Of a stretch of 64,000 nucleotides of DNA, positions 19,949 through 29,316 are shown in pieces (the stretch's first letter is position 1; the number at the start of each line of letters is the position of its first letter). The notes beneath the pieces are model-generated. The model did no database searches. It had not been told where the DNA came from and saw only the letters and a program-made list of their open reading frames with translations. The translations under genes and the position numbers were made by a program. Source of the DNA: an uncultured bacterium (GTDB lineage Bacteria > Desulfobacterota > GWC2-55-46); contig CAJPGC010000029.1 of the NCBI GenBank assembly GCA_905339405.1, positions 1 through 64,000 of the forward strand, written 5' to 3'.

Positions 19949-21242
19949 CCCCTGTCTCTCCCATCGCCCGCTGAAGGCTCGCAGCCGCGGTCTTGTAATC
20001 TGTAAGGGCCTGAATGTACGCCGTCTTCGCGTTCACGAAGACGAGCGCCGCGTCGGTCACTTCTATCGGGCTGCCCACCCCGGCGGCGTACCTGCCGTTC
20101 GCTATCTCAAGGTTCTCTTCGGCCTGCCTCAACGCGAGCTCGGCTGCGGGCACTCTCTCGTCCGCCTCTCTCAGGTTGGAGTAAGCCTGCTCGACTTCAA
20201 AGATGACGTTCTGCCTCACGACGTCCTCTCCCGCGTCGAACGCGGCAAGGTTGGATTTCGATTCCTGTACCCTGTGTTTCGTAAGAAAGCCGCTGAAGAG
20301 CGGCAGCGTCAGGTTCACGCCTGCGCTCCAGCCGTCCGACCTGGACGAATCGCCGGAATCCCACGTGTAATCTGCGTTCCCAGTGATGAACGGGTAATAG
20401 CCGCTCCTGGCGGACTCGACCGACTCTTCGACCGCCTTTTTTCTCTCTCCGGCGGCCCTCAGGTCCTGCCTGTTATTGAGAGCCCTCGACATCGCCTCGT
20501 CGAAAGTCATCTCGACCCTCTTGAGCTCGAGGTCGTCGATGACGTCGAAGTTAGGCGCGTCCGGCACGCCCATCGCGTTCTTGAGCCTCGCCAGCGAGAG
20601 CCTCACCTCGTTTTCAGACCTTATGAGGCCCACTCGAGCGTTGCTCAAGTCGACCTCGGCCCTCGTTACGTCAAAGCGGGGCCTGAGGCCCACCTCGAAA
20701 AAGCCTTTTGCCTGGTCGAGCTGCCTTTCGAACTGCTTTATTATCTCCCTTGAGAGCTCCGAGTTCCTTTTAGCCTGCAAAAGGGCGAAGTACGCCTGCT
20801 TCGTGTTGAAAGCGGCGGCTGCAACGCTGTCCTGGAGGTCGAAACGGAACGCCCCTGTGCCATGCTCCTGTATCTTCACCTGTGAGGAGGTCCTGCCGAA
20901 GTCATAGATGTTCTGGAAAAGGCTCACGCCGCTCGTGAAGCTGCCGCCATCGCCCGCCCTGTCCGAAGTGGTCGAGGAGCCGTTCCACTCGTATCCGGCC
21001 GTGAGGTCGACAATGGGGTAGTAACCGGCCCTTGCCTGGCCTACCCTGCTCTGGCTCGCGGCAGCCTGGGCGGCCGCGGCCCTTATGCCTGGCTGCCTCC
21101 TGAGGGCTATCTCCAGACACCTCTTGAGGTCTAATGTCCCGCCGATGGCCTCGACGCCGCTCCCGGCACCGGCAAAAGAGATGCAAGGGAAGGCCGCGAA
21201 CAGAAATATGGTCAATAAAACCGGAAAAGTGCGAAAGCTCAT
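19932..21242 (-). CDS. TolC-family outer membrane efflux protein
   Basis: Internal ATG MSFRTFPVLLTIFLFAAFPCISFA signal peptide; two OEP repeats. Confidence 0.9.
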   Translation of the reverse strand: MSFRTFPVLLTIFLFAAFPCISFAGAGSGVEAIGGTLDLKRCLEIALRRQPGIRAAAAQAAASQSRVGQARAGYYPIVDLTAGYEWNGSSTTSDRAGDGGSFTSGVSLFQNIYDFGRTSSQVKIQEHGTGAFRFDLQDSVAAAAFNTKQAYFALLQAKRNSELSREIIKQFERQLDQAKGFFEVGLRPRFDVTRAEVDLSNARVGLIRSENEVRLSLARLKNAMGVPDAPNFDVIDDLELKRVEMTFDEAMSRALNNRQDLRAAGERKKAVEESVESARSGYYPFITGNADYTWDSGDSSRSDGWSAGVNLTLPLFSGFLTKHRVQESKSNLAAFDAGEDVVRQNVIFEVEQAYSNLREADERVPAAELALRQAEENLEIANGRYAAGVGSPIEVTDAALVFVNAKTAYIQALTDYKTAAASLQRAMGETGDDDEG

Positions 21243-21448
21243 ACCCACCTTCAGGCCGGAATGTTTTCTATGGGCCCGAGAGCCAATTAGATAACATATT
21301 AACGCAAATCTTCGCAAATTTGTTCCATTTTTCAGAACAGATGGGATTATACCGGAAACTGAAATGATGAGGCATTCGCTGGTTTGAAAAGGGTGGCAGG
21401 ACTGAAACAACAGGGCGGGACATCGAAAAAAATAGGCTAGCTCAAAAA

Positions 21449-21479
21449 AAATACCCCGCCGCAAGCAGCGGGGTATTTT
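21449..21479 (-). terminator. hairpin terminator downstream of DUF1579 gene
   Basis: aataccccgc-cgcaagca-gcggggtatt flanked by A-run. Confidence 0.7.
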
Positions 21480-21484
21480 AAATA

Positions 21485-21575
21485 ATCCTCCACTCCCTTG
21501 ATGGGAGGGTTGACATCTTTTCACCCTCTCCCCTGCCCTCCCCCATCAAGGGAGAGGGTGGAAAACGCGGCAAGC
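21485..21575. repeat. intergenic inverted-repeat sequence (CTCCCTTGATGGG family)
   Basis: tccactcccttgatgggaggg and cccccatcaagggagagggtgga in inverted orientation. Confidence 0.5.
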
Positions 21576-21700
21576 CGCAGGTTATTAGACCCCAGAAAGA
21601 ATAAAGTGAAGGACCTCGTCCTTCCGGGTTATTCAGTACCGGGGTCCTTCGCTTCGCTCACATTACAGGGCTAAAAAGCCACGGCAGAGTTCAACCCTGG

Positions 21701-22237
21701 TCACTGCCTCCTGGTGTACTTCATATCCATCATCTTCTCTTCAGTGCCGCCCAGGACAGTGCCGTACATCTCGAAGGTCATCGTATTGTCGTCGACGAGC
21801 CTGCACACGGAGCGCCATTCCATCGGGCCCCTAACGGGGTCGTCGTAACGGCTCTTCTGCGTGAAGCTCCGCCCGTCGGCCTCGGCCGGGCCTTCGAAGT
21901 ACCAGACCGCGGTGCTCATCGAGTCTATCCAGGTGGAGACGTACTTCCTGGTATGGTTGTCGAAGCCCGTTACTCCTACGCCCGTGAAGGGAGAGCCCAT
22001 CATGTCGCCGCTGCACTCCTGCTGCAGGTATCTGCCGTTGAGTATCATCCTCTGCTCGCAGACTCCGCTGGACTCGACAGGGGGTTTGCCGGGCTCGGTC
22101 CACGACCTGGTGAGCGTGTTCCAGCTTCCCGCCATCCTCGCGAGCAGCTTATGCGCTTCTCCGGGTGTCCCGAGCTTCTTGTAGACTTCCATCTCTTCTT
22201 CAAAACTTATCTTTTCGCGTTTTCTCTCGGTTGCCAT
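21701..22237 (-). CDS. DUF1579-family protein
   Basis: MAGSWNTLTRSW...QECSGDMMGSPFTGVGVTGFDNHTRKYVSTWIDSMST. Confidence 0.8.
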   Translation of the reverse strand: MATERKREKISFEEEMEVYKKLGTPGEAHKLLARMAGSWNTLTRSWTEPGKPPVESSGVCEQRMILNGRYLQQECSGDMMGSPFTGVGVTGFDNHTRKYVSTWIDSMSTAVWYFEGPAEADGRSFTQKSRYDDPVRGPMEWRSVCRLVDDNTMTFEMYGTVLGGTEEKMMDMKYTRRQ

Positions 22238-22320
22238 CTTTAACCTCCTTGCGACGCGTTCACCGCGCCAAAAAACCGTGGCGGCCAGTGGACGGCTTCG
22301 CGCTTTTTGCCGGGATTTTC

Positions 22321-22833
22321 TCAGGCGTTCGAAAGGTACTCCTCCAGCTTGTCAAAGGACTCTTCCCACCCCTGCCGGGCCCCTGAACTTTCCGCGAGCT
22401 CTGCGGACACGCTCTGGTGCAATCTGAGCTCCGTCCCGCCGTCGACGCCGGTGAAGGTCACGGTAATGAGTGTCTCAACGGGCCAGTCGCCCATCCCGTA
22501 GTCTACCGGCTGGACGGTGTTGCCGAACTCGTCGGAGAAAAGGTCGGTAAAGACCAGCCTCTCGGGCTCGATTATCTCTAGAAAGACCCCCTTGCCCCAG
22601 TAGTCGCGTCCCTCAGGGGAGCGCATGCACGAATGCAAGACCCCTCCGGGGCGAAGGTCTATTTTGCAAAAGGGCATCGTAAAGCCTCTTGGCCCCCACC
22701 AGCGCTTCATGCGCTCCTCTTCCGTCCAGGCCTTGAAGACCTCTTCCGGCGGGGCGTCGAATACGCGGGTCATCTCAAATTCGCCCGGCGACGGCTGCCG
22801 GGCAGCCTTTTTTGCGGCAGTATCCCTTGCCAT
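22321..22833 (-). CDS. SRPBCC / AHSA1-family protein
   Basis: FEMTRVFDAPPEEVFKAWTEEERMKRWWGPRGFTMP. Confidence 0.9.
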   Translation of the reverse strand: MARDTAAKKAARQPSPGEFEMTRVFDAPPEEVFKAWTEEERMKRWWGPRGFTMPFCKIDLRPGGVLHSCMRSPEGRDYWGKGVFLEIIEPERLVFTDLFSDEFGNTVQPVDYGMGDWPVETLITVTFTGVDGGTELRLHQSVSAELAESSGARQGWEESFDKLEEYLSNA

Positions 22834-23085
22834 TTGAGCACCTCCCTTAGTGCATGAAAATGACAATCATGTTCATCATAAATTGAGTATAGACCCGGGG
22901 CAAAGATGGGTCAAGGCGGCCCGCCGCGTTACAGCCGCAGCGTCTTGGATATTAACCCGCCATTTAGCATTTCCATACTGAGGAATTCCCGGCGTGGGAC
23001 TTTGGTCATATACGGCCGTGGGGCTTTTTCAATAAAATCCCCCCTGCGCGTAATAATCTCAAAAACTGAAAACAGGGGAAAGCAT

Positions 23086-23970
23086 ATGAAAATGAAGCTT
23101 CTTTTCTTCTGCCTGAGCGCGGTCATTACACTTTCAGGGTGCGTCACAAAAAAAATGTATCAGGAAACGCTGTCGGAAACAAAAGATTGCCGGACACAGA
23201 CGGAAAGCGCTTACGCAGACCTCGGCAAGGAGCGGTACGAGACCGCCCGCCTGAGGACTGAGCTTGAAACGAAGGACAACGAGATCTCCGCCCTGAAGGC
23301 GTTGGCAGAGGAGATGGCCCTCACCAGGAAGGACAGGGAAAACCAGGCATCGCAGATATCCTTTCTGAAGGATGCGCTCGACGCCAAAGAGAAGGAAAGG
23401 GAGTCGCTTTCCAGGGAAGTTGAAAAACTCAAGGCGAAATCAGGGGAGATAAGCTCGACAAAGGAGCAGGAACTTCAGAAGGTAAAAGGCACCTACGAGG
23501 CGCTTTTGCGGGAGATGAAGCAGGAGATAGACAAGGGGGACATAAAGATAACACAGGCCCTTGACAGGCTCTCGGTAAACCTTGTGGAGAAGATACTCTT
23601 CGATTCCGGCGAAGCTGACCTCAAGCCCGAAGGCCTGAAGATAATAAAAAGGGTGGGCGACATCCTCAAGGGCACATCCGGCAAGCAGATAAGGGTCGAA
23701 GGGCACACCGACAACGTCCAGATAGGAGCGAAAATACGTGACAAGTACCCGAGCAACTGGGAGCTGTCAACGGCACGCGCGACCAACGTAGTCAGGTACC
23801 TTCAGGACAAGGTCAGGATAAAATCGAAACAGCTCTCAGCCGCTGGCTTCGCCGACAGCAAGCCGGTCGCGACGAACAAGACCGCCGAAGGCAAGGCGCA
23901 AAACCGCAGAATAGAGATAGTGCTGCTGCCGCTCGACGTGGACAGCGTGCTCGAAGATCTCAAGAAGTAG
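23086..23970 (+). CDS. OmpA-family lipoprotein with coiled coil
   Basis: MKMKLLFFCLSAVITLSGCV lipobox; ILFDSGEADLKPEGLKIIKRVG...RVEGHTDN. Confidence 0.9.
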   Translation: MKMKLLFFCLSAVITLSGCVTKKMYQETLSETKDCRTQTESAYADLGKERYETARLRTELETKDNEISALKALAEEMALTRKDRENQASQISFLKDALDAKEKERESLSREVEKLKAKSGEISSTKEQELQKVKGTYEALLREMKQEIDKGDIKITQALDRLSVNLVEKILFDSGEADLKPEGLKIIKRVGDILKGTSGKQIRVEGHTDNVQIGAKIRDKYPSNWELSTARATNVVRYLQDKVRIKSKQLSAAGFADSKPVATNKTAEGKAQNRRIEIVLLPLDVDSVLEDLKK

Positions 23971-23994
23971 TTTTTTCAGATTCTATTTCCAGGA

Positions 23995-24030
23995 AAAAGG
24001 GGGCCGCGCGAAGCGTGGCCCCCTTTTTTT
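23995..24030 (+). terminator. rho-independent terminator
   Basis: aagggggccgcgcgaagcgtggcccccttttttt. Confidence 0.85.
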
Positions 24031-24183
24031 CCAAAGTACCCCAAACAGGCTGGATTGACAAACCGCGCCGCCGGTTTAGACTTTAATATAATAGGCAAAT
24101 TACCGCTCCCACTCGCCCGTTCGGACACTCTTCCCGGCTCATACGCCAAAACGCCTGATAAAAATCAAAACAAGGAGGCCTCT

Positions 24184-25389
24184 ATGAATCCATTCAAGGA
24201 AAAAGGCATGCCCATTGAAAAGCAGTTCAGGAACTGGTCCGAGCTGAACACGAAGCCTTTCAACAAGGACGAGGTGCACCCTTATACCCGGTGCCGCGGC
24301 ATACTGATGAACGGCATCGAGGTTGAGGCTGCCATCTTCCTCCACCAGTTCGCGCGCCACTCGAACGACATCGACGTGAAAAGGCACATCGCGATGAGCC
24401 GCAGGATAGAACAGCAGCAGCAGAAGGCCGTCAACTGGTGCATCCCCGGCGACCAGTCGATACTGGAGACGACCATAGGCTACGAGCAGGTGGCCGTTGA
24501 CCTCACGGCCTGGATGTGCCAGAACGAGCCGGACCCGTACGTGAAGCAGGTCTTCGACTTCGGCCTTCTCGAGGACTTCGACCACCTGTACCGCTACGCC
24601 AACCTTCTGGAGATGAAGCAGGGGATAAAGGCCGAAAAGCTCGTCGGCAAATACACCGAAATAATGCCGGGGCGGCCTACCGCCGAAGAGCACCGCCACC
24701 CGTTCGACGACGTGCGCAAATCAGGGAACAGGAAGAAGATGTCTGTCCAGACGTTGATGAACGTGCTGACGCTGGTGGCGGGCGAGCAGCAGACCATGAA
24801 CTACTATATGAACGTGGGGAACACCCTCGAGGACTCGATAGGGCGCGGCCTTTACCTTGAAATCGGCCAGATAGAAGAGCAGCACGTGACGCAGTACGAA
24901 TCCCTCCTCGACCCGTCGGCTTCATGGTACGAGATGCTCGTGATGCACGAGTACAACGAGTGCTACCTGTACAACTCGTTCATGGAACAGGAGGTCGACA
25001 CTGCGGCCAAAAAGCTCTGGGAGCTCCACCTCTCAATGGAGCTCGAGCACTTCAGGATAGCGTGCGAGATGCTAAAGACTTACGGCAAGAAAGACGCCGA
25101 GGAGCTGCTGCCCGCCGAGTTCCCGAAGGCGATAACGTTCGAGTCGAACGTCGATTACGTCCGCGAAGTCTTGAGAGAGCAGGTCGAGTTCACGGCCCAG
25201 GAGACGGAGATAGTGCCAAAGGATACGCTCAAGAAGGACTCGCTTTACGCGAAAACCCAGGGAGTCCTGAACGCAGGCGGAGTACCGAGCGAACAGGTAA
25301 TAAAGGAACACGTAAAGAAACAGGGGAAAGACTACCGCTACCTCCTCAAGGGCGAACACCCGGTGGACAGGCTCAAGAAGGCGGCGTAA
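24184..25389 (+). CDS. ferritin-like di-iron protein of unknown function
   Basis: EVEAAIFLHQF, EIGQIEEQHVTQYES, MELEHFRIACEM: ExxH motifs on predicted helices; RBS aaggagg upstream. Confidence 0.55.
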   Translation: MNPFKEKGMPIEKQFRNWSELNTKPFNKDEVHPYTRCRGILMNGIEVEAAIFLHQFARHSNDIDVKRHIAMSRRIEQQQQKAVNWCIPGDQSILETTIGYEQVAVDLTAWMCQNEPDPYVKQVFDFGLLEDFDHLYRYANLLEMKQGIKAEKLVGKYTEIMPGRPTAEEHRHPFDDVRKSGNRKKMSVQTLMNVLTLVAGEQQTMNYYMNVGNTLEDSIGRGLYLEIGQIEEQHVTQYESLLDPSASWYEMLVMHEYNECYLYNSFMEQEVDTAAKKLWELHLSMELEHFRIACEMLKTYGKKDAEELLPAEFPKAITFESNVDYVREVLREQVEFTAQETEIVPKDTLKKDSLYAKTQGVLNAGGVPSEQVIKEHVKKQGKDYRYLLKGEHPVDRLKKAA

Positions 25390-25402
25390 AGGGCTTGGGA
25401 AA

Positions 25403-25445
25403 ACAACAGGTGGTCACGCGAAGCGGGGCCACCTCTGTTGTTTTA
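25403..25445 (+). terminator. rho-independent terminator
   Basis: aacaacaggtggtcacgcgaagcggggccacctctgttgtttt. Confidence 0.75.
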
Positions 25446-25538
25446 TGGGCGAGCTCAAGGGGGTTGCACTTATTGGTTAACCCATGTAAATGTGCCGCTT
25501 TTTATAATGTGCTTAAAATCCCCAACCAGAGAACAAAC

Positions 25539-26684
25539 TCACTCCTGTTTATTCTGACTAATTACGCTTGAGTTATCAGAGTTGTCTTTGTCGTACCCAT
25601 TTGGACACCATGTCACTGGTTTTCTTGATAACTCCGAGATCAATGCATTTACAAGTAGTTTCCCCCCCGAAAAAGGCAAGTAAAGACCAACAACTCTCGG
25701 GAACTTTATGGTCTCGGGTTGGTGCAACATCGCCTTTATCGAACCAATCGCCACAAATGCATTTTCCGCCGTGGTTCTGCTAAGCTCACTCTGCACAGGC
25801 AAAGCGGAAGCAACGGCCTGGCTGTTAACACCAAGCGTTTGTACTGTGAGGGATCCCATCAATCGTTTTGCCTCAGCTTCTGCTCCAATGACTCCAATGC
25901 CCGATATGGTTGCGTCTCTTGACGTAGATACTCCTTCTGCAACAATTCGAAGGCCAATTCCAACATAAATCGGCACATTGAATTCCTCGTAGCCATTTTT
26001 TGTAAGTGCTTCTCGCTCTACTATAGTTAGATTCTCTGAACTTTTAACATTGTATTGCTCTGAACCCGGTACAATTTCCCGCTTTTCAGCTTTCAACCCA
26101 AGATATGGTTTATCCCACTGCAATCCATTCACAACATACGTTTCATTTTCAATATACAATTCATTACCCAATAATAAAGCAGGTTTGCGCTCGGTTTTCC
26201 GTTCGTTTCTAAAAGTACCATCGTTGCTGTCACGGGTGTTGGAGACATATTTTACGAGCACTGTCTTTTGGATTAATACGCTTTTATTCACAGTATCCGA
26301 ATTAACATAGTCTGCAGTTAATTTATAGGCAGAACCGGCTTTTCCTGCTTTTGATACGCCATAAGTTACATTACCTTTAGAATCTGAGGATTCCATACTC
26401 ATACGTACGGCATTATCAGGCAGCATATCAAGAAGCTTAACCTTTTTTGTCTTTAAATCATCTCCAATATCAGAGTAATTAATTGTACATTTACCAGTCT
26501 CTATTTGTACCTTAGTGGGGTCGATTGGAATATAGGTATACCCAGATACTTCTTCACCTAGCGATGTTGGTCTTACCTGATTGCTTAAACCGCATCCAGT
26601 AATAGCAAACAAAAGAATACATATGACTGACACAGAAGCAACACGGCACCCGCCATTTAAGATTAATTTTTTAAAATAGAACAA
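25539..26684 (-). CDS. hypothetical lipoprotein in AT-rich island
   Basis: LLFAITGC lipobox; AT-rich relative to flanks. Confidence 0.65.
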   Translation of the reverse strand: MFYFKKLILNGGCRVASVSVICILLFAITGCGLSNQVRPTSLGEEVSGYTYIPIDPTKVQIETGKCTINYSDIGDDLKTKKVKLLDMLPDNAVRMSMESSDSKGNVTYGVSKAGKAGSAYKLTADYVNSDTVNKSVLIQKTVLVKYVSNTRDSNDGTFRNERKTERKPALLLGNELYIENETYVVNGLQWDKPYLGLKAEKREIVPGSEQYNVKSSENLTIVEREALTKNGYEEFNVPIYVGIGLRIVAEGVSTSRDATISGIGVIGAEAEAKRLMGSLTVQTLGVNSQAVASALPVQSELSRTTAENAFVAIGSIKAMLHQPETIKFPRVVGLYLPFSGGKLLVNALISELSRKPVTWCPNGYDKDNSDNSSVISQNKQE

Positions 26685-26942
26685 GACATCCCCCTTTGGA
26701 AAATTATGTAATCATCTATATTGTCTATTTTATTTCAACTTAGAAACAAAATACACTAATCTCTAACTTAAAACAAGAAATTTCATTTTACTTTTATAAT
26801 GATGGGACTGCGTACAAATGACAGGTTTAAAGGCACTTTCTTTTCACATTTTGCATTTGACAAAAGAAAGACTATATTGACAATTCATAATCGAGATAGT
26901 ACATCTGACTAATTGAACATTTGTATACAAGGAGAATAATCG

Positions 26943-27941
26943 ATGCTTGAGCGTAGATCCTCACCACAGTCCATAGCTTGGTTTGTAGACTTATTTCATG
27001 GCAAGCAACTTAATCTTGACCCACCTTATCAAAGGCGTAGTGTTTGGAATCAAGATTATAAACAATATTTTATCGATACGATTCTGAGAAATTACCCTTC
27101 GCCGCCTGTATTTTTAGATGTAAAAATTACTCCAGGTGGAAGGACCGTATATCATGTTGTCGACGGGAAACAACGCCTCTCTGCAATTCTAGAATATCTG
27201 ACCGACATGTTTTGCACATCAGAAAGACATGCAGATCCGACAGTTGCAAATAAATATTTTTCAGATTTAAATGATGACTTTCAGAATCGCTTTCTTCGAT
27301 ACATAATTCCGGTTGAATTCCTTGAAAATGCTGATGATACCGAATTAGAAGAGGCTTTCGATCGCCTAAACAGAAATGTGGCCAAGCTCAATGCACAAGA
27401 ACTCCGTAATGCAAAATATTCAGGCGTTTTTATTTCATTAATGGAAACATTAGCCGATGACCCATTCTGGCATGACATTGGTTTGGCCACAACCTCCCGT
27501 ATCCGTCGAATGTTAGATATTGAATACGTCTCAGAAATTTTTTTGCTTACTATGCATGGAATCCAGGAAGGTAAAACCTACCTTGACCAAGCTTATGCAG
27601 ATTATGACGAGGAGATACCAGACATTGAAACACACCGCAGAATTTACGAGAACTGCAAAACATTTATGGTTCAGCTATGGCCACACTTAGGGACAGATCG
27701 CTTCATCAACCTTGCAGATTTTTATAGCCTTTGGGCCGCAGTGATGACAAGTCGAATAGATCATATCAATGTCATTGAAACAGCACGCAGACTAAGCGAA
27801 TTCGCGAACTCGGTACGAAGCGGGTCTGCATTTGGTGAAGCCCAGGAGTATCTAGTTGCAGCCACACAAGGGTCGAACAAAAGAGCAAACCGGGAGCTTC
27901 GTGCCAGAATCCTTAAAAGTTTGTTTGTTGAACAGGAGTAA
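26943..27941 (+). CDS. DUF262 (GmrSD N-terminal / ParB-Srx-like) protein
   Basis: LDPPYQRRSVWNQDYKQYFIDTILRNYPSPPVFLDVK...YHVVDGKQRLSAI (DGQQR-type motif); no DUF1524/HNH C-terminal domain seen. Confidence 0.85.
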   Translation: MLERRSSPQSIAWFVDLFHGKQLNLDPPYQRRSVWNQDYKQYFIDTILRNYPSPPVFLDVKITPGGRTVYHVVDGKQRLSAILEYLTDMFCTSERHADPTVANKYFSDLNDDFQNRFLRYIIPVEFLENADDTELEEAFDRLNRNVAKLNAQELRNAKYSGVFISLMETLADDPFWHDIGLATTSRIRRMLDIEYVSEIFLLTMHGIQEGKTYLDQAYADYDEEIPDIETHRRIYENCKTFMVQLWPHLGTDRFINLADFYSLWAAVMTSRIDHINVIETARRLSEFANSVRSGSAFGEAQEYLVAATQGSNKRANRELRARILKSLFVEQE

Positions 27942-27944
27942 TTT

Positions 27945-28904
27945 ATGATTCCCTCTCAGCTAGGTGTTGCTTACACTACTCTTGCTATCGATCTGCAAAC
28001 ACTTAAGTCACGTGTTGATTCTATTCTTAAGGCCTATGCAGAAGAACGGGATGGACAATATGCGAGTAGAATAAAGACCGCTGATAGCATTTTCGAAAAA
28101 GCTGTTTTGGGAAGCTATAAGAAGCTTACTGACATTGAAGATCTGTTTGCTTCGACAATTATCCTATCCACAACTCCGATAGGTAGTGCTCTGACTGTAC
28201 TCACCGAATCACTATCAGAACACTTCGTTGTGCATAAGACCAATTCAAACCGGACTAGACAACCCACAGAATTCATCTACGACGACCTCCACTATATTCT
28301 TAGTCTCAAAGATTCTCCGCTACTCCTCAACAAATACCTCCTCGCATTTCGATTCGAGCTGCAGGTAAAATCATATCTGAGACACGGGTGGGCAAAAGCT
28401 ACTCATGACACTATATACAAATCTCCCATAGAGTCCTGGAGAGCATCAAGAGTTGCTGCCCAGACAAGAGCCGCACTTGAGATGATTGAAGCAGCACTGG
28501 CGACAGGCGAAAACCTTTTGCCAGATGAGGCGGCACAACGATATAAGCCAATCGATGAACGCATTGCAGTGTTGGGCATTCTGCTTAATTGGTGGCACGG
28601 TCCGTTTCCTGAGAACCGACGACGCTTGGGTATATTCACATTGAGCATCTTGGAAATGGCCAATCTTACTCTGGAAGCTTTTTCAGCACTTTTGGAGACC
28701 CAACGAGCAAGAGAACTACAAAATATTCGTTCCCTTCCCGTACAACAGGCGATACTTGTTATTCTAATAGAAAACTCATTTAATTCAATAATTAGCAAAG
28801 TACAAAAAAAAGGGAATAGCTATCTTGTGATCACAAGAGAAATGGAAGATGTTTCTGAAAAATGCAAACAGATTCCCTTTGATATTCGTTTCGAGCTACC
28901 CTGA
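27945..28904 (+). CDS. diverged RelA/SpoT-domain nucleotidyltransferase-like protein
   Basis: RIKTADSIFEK (RxKxxxSIxxK), TDIEDLFASTIIL (DLxG/A), EFIYDDLHYIL (YxxxHY), FELQVKSYLRHGWAKATHDTIYK (ExQxRTxxxHxWAxxxHxxxYK). Confidence 0.75.
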   Translation: MIPSQLGVAYTTLAIDLQTLKSRVDSILKAYAEERDGQYASRIKTADSIFEKAVLGSYKKLTDIEDLFASTIILSTTPIGSALTVLTESLSEHFVVHKTNSNRTRQPTEFIYDDLHYILSLKDSPLLLNKYLLAFRFELQVKSYLRHGWAKATHDTIYKSPIESWRASRVAAQTRAALEMIEAALATGENLLPDEAAQRYKPIDERIAVLGILLNWWHGPFPENRRRLGIFTLSILEMANLTLEAFSALLETQRARELQNIRSLPVQQAILVILIENSFNSIISKVQKKGNSYLVITREMEDVSEKCKQIPFDIRFELP

Positions 28905-29151
28905 CAAAAGAACGCAACAGCTACCATCCTTCTTTATACTTACACACATTCACTTGGAGGCAAAAAAGCACCCTCCTGTATTCACGAATTCTGAAAAAAA
29001 GAATGTGTAAACCCCTTGATTTGCCAATTTAATTTAAGAACAGGTCGTCGCCCGGCAGGGAAGAAGTTATCGTTTACTGTGCCAGCCTCGCCTTCGGCTC
29101 GGCTGGCCTCCCGGTCGTACCCCTCCGGGGTTCTTATCCTAGTACACAAAA

Positions 29152-29183
29152 TAAAAAAAGCGCCATAAATGGCGCTTTTTTAT
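29152..29183 (-). terminator. hairpin terminator between island and tRNA-Glu
   Basis: aaaaaagcgcca-taaa-tggcgctttttt, usable in both directions. Confidence 0.8.
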
Positions 29184-29185
29184 TT

Positions 29186-29261
29186 TGGCGTCCCCACGGG
29201 GATTCGAACCCCGGTCGCCGCCGTGAAAGGGCGGTGTCCTTGGCCTCTAGACGATGGGGAC
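29186..29261 (-). tRNA. tRNA-Glu (TTC)
   Basis: Minus strand gtccccatcgtctagaggccaaggacaccgccctttcacggcggcgaccggggttcgaatccccgtggggacgcca; anticodon TTC. Confidence 0.95.
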
Positions 29262-29316
29262 ATTCTTATTTTCTTGTAGGGTGGGCTCTGCCCACCGGCA
29301 CTGCTTCAAGACTTAG

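Noticed and set aside
26860-26942. Sigma-70 promoter ttgaca-N17-tacatc before the DUF262 gene
   Set aside because: -35 is good but the -10 is weak; not strong enough to list as a feature
25446-29185. Intact mobile element with integrase at tRNA-Glu
   Set aside because: No integrase/transposase ORF and no left att repeat found; only an island-like composition shift is supported
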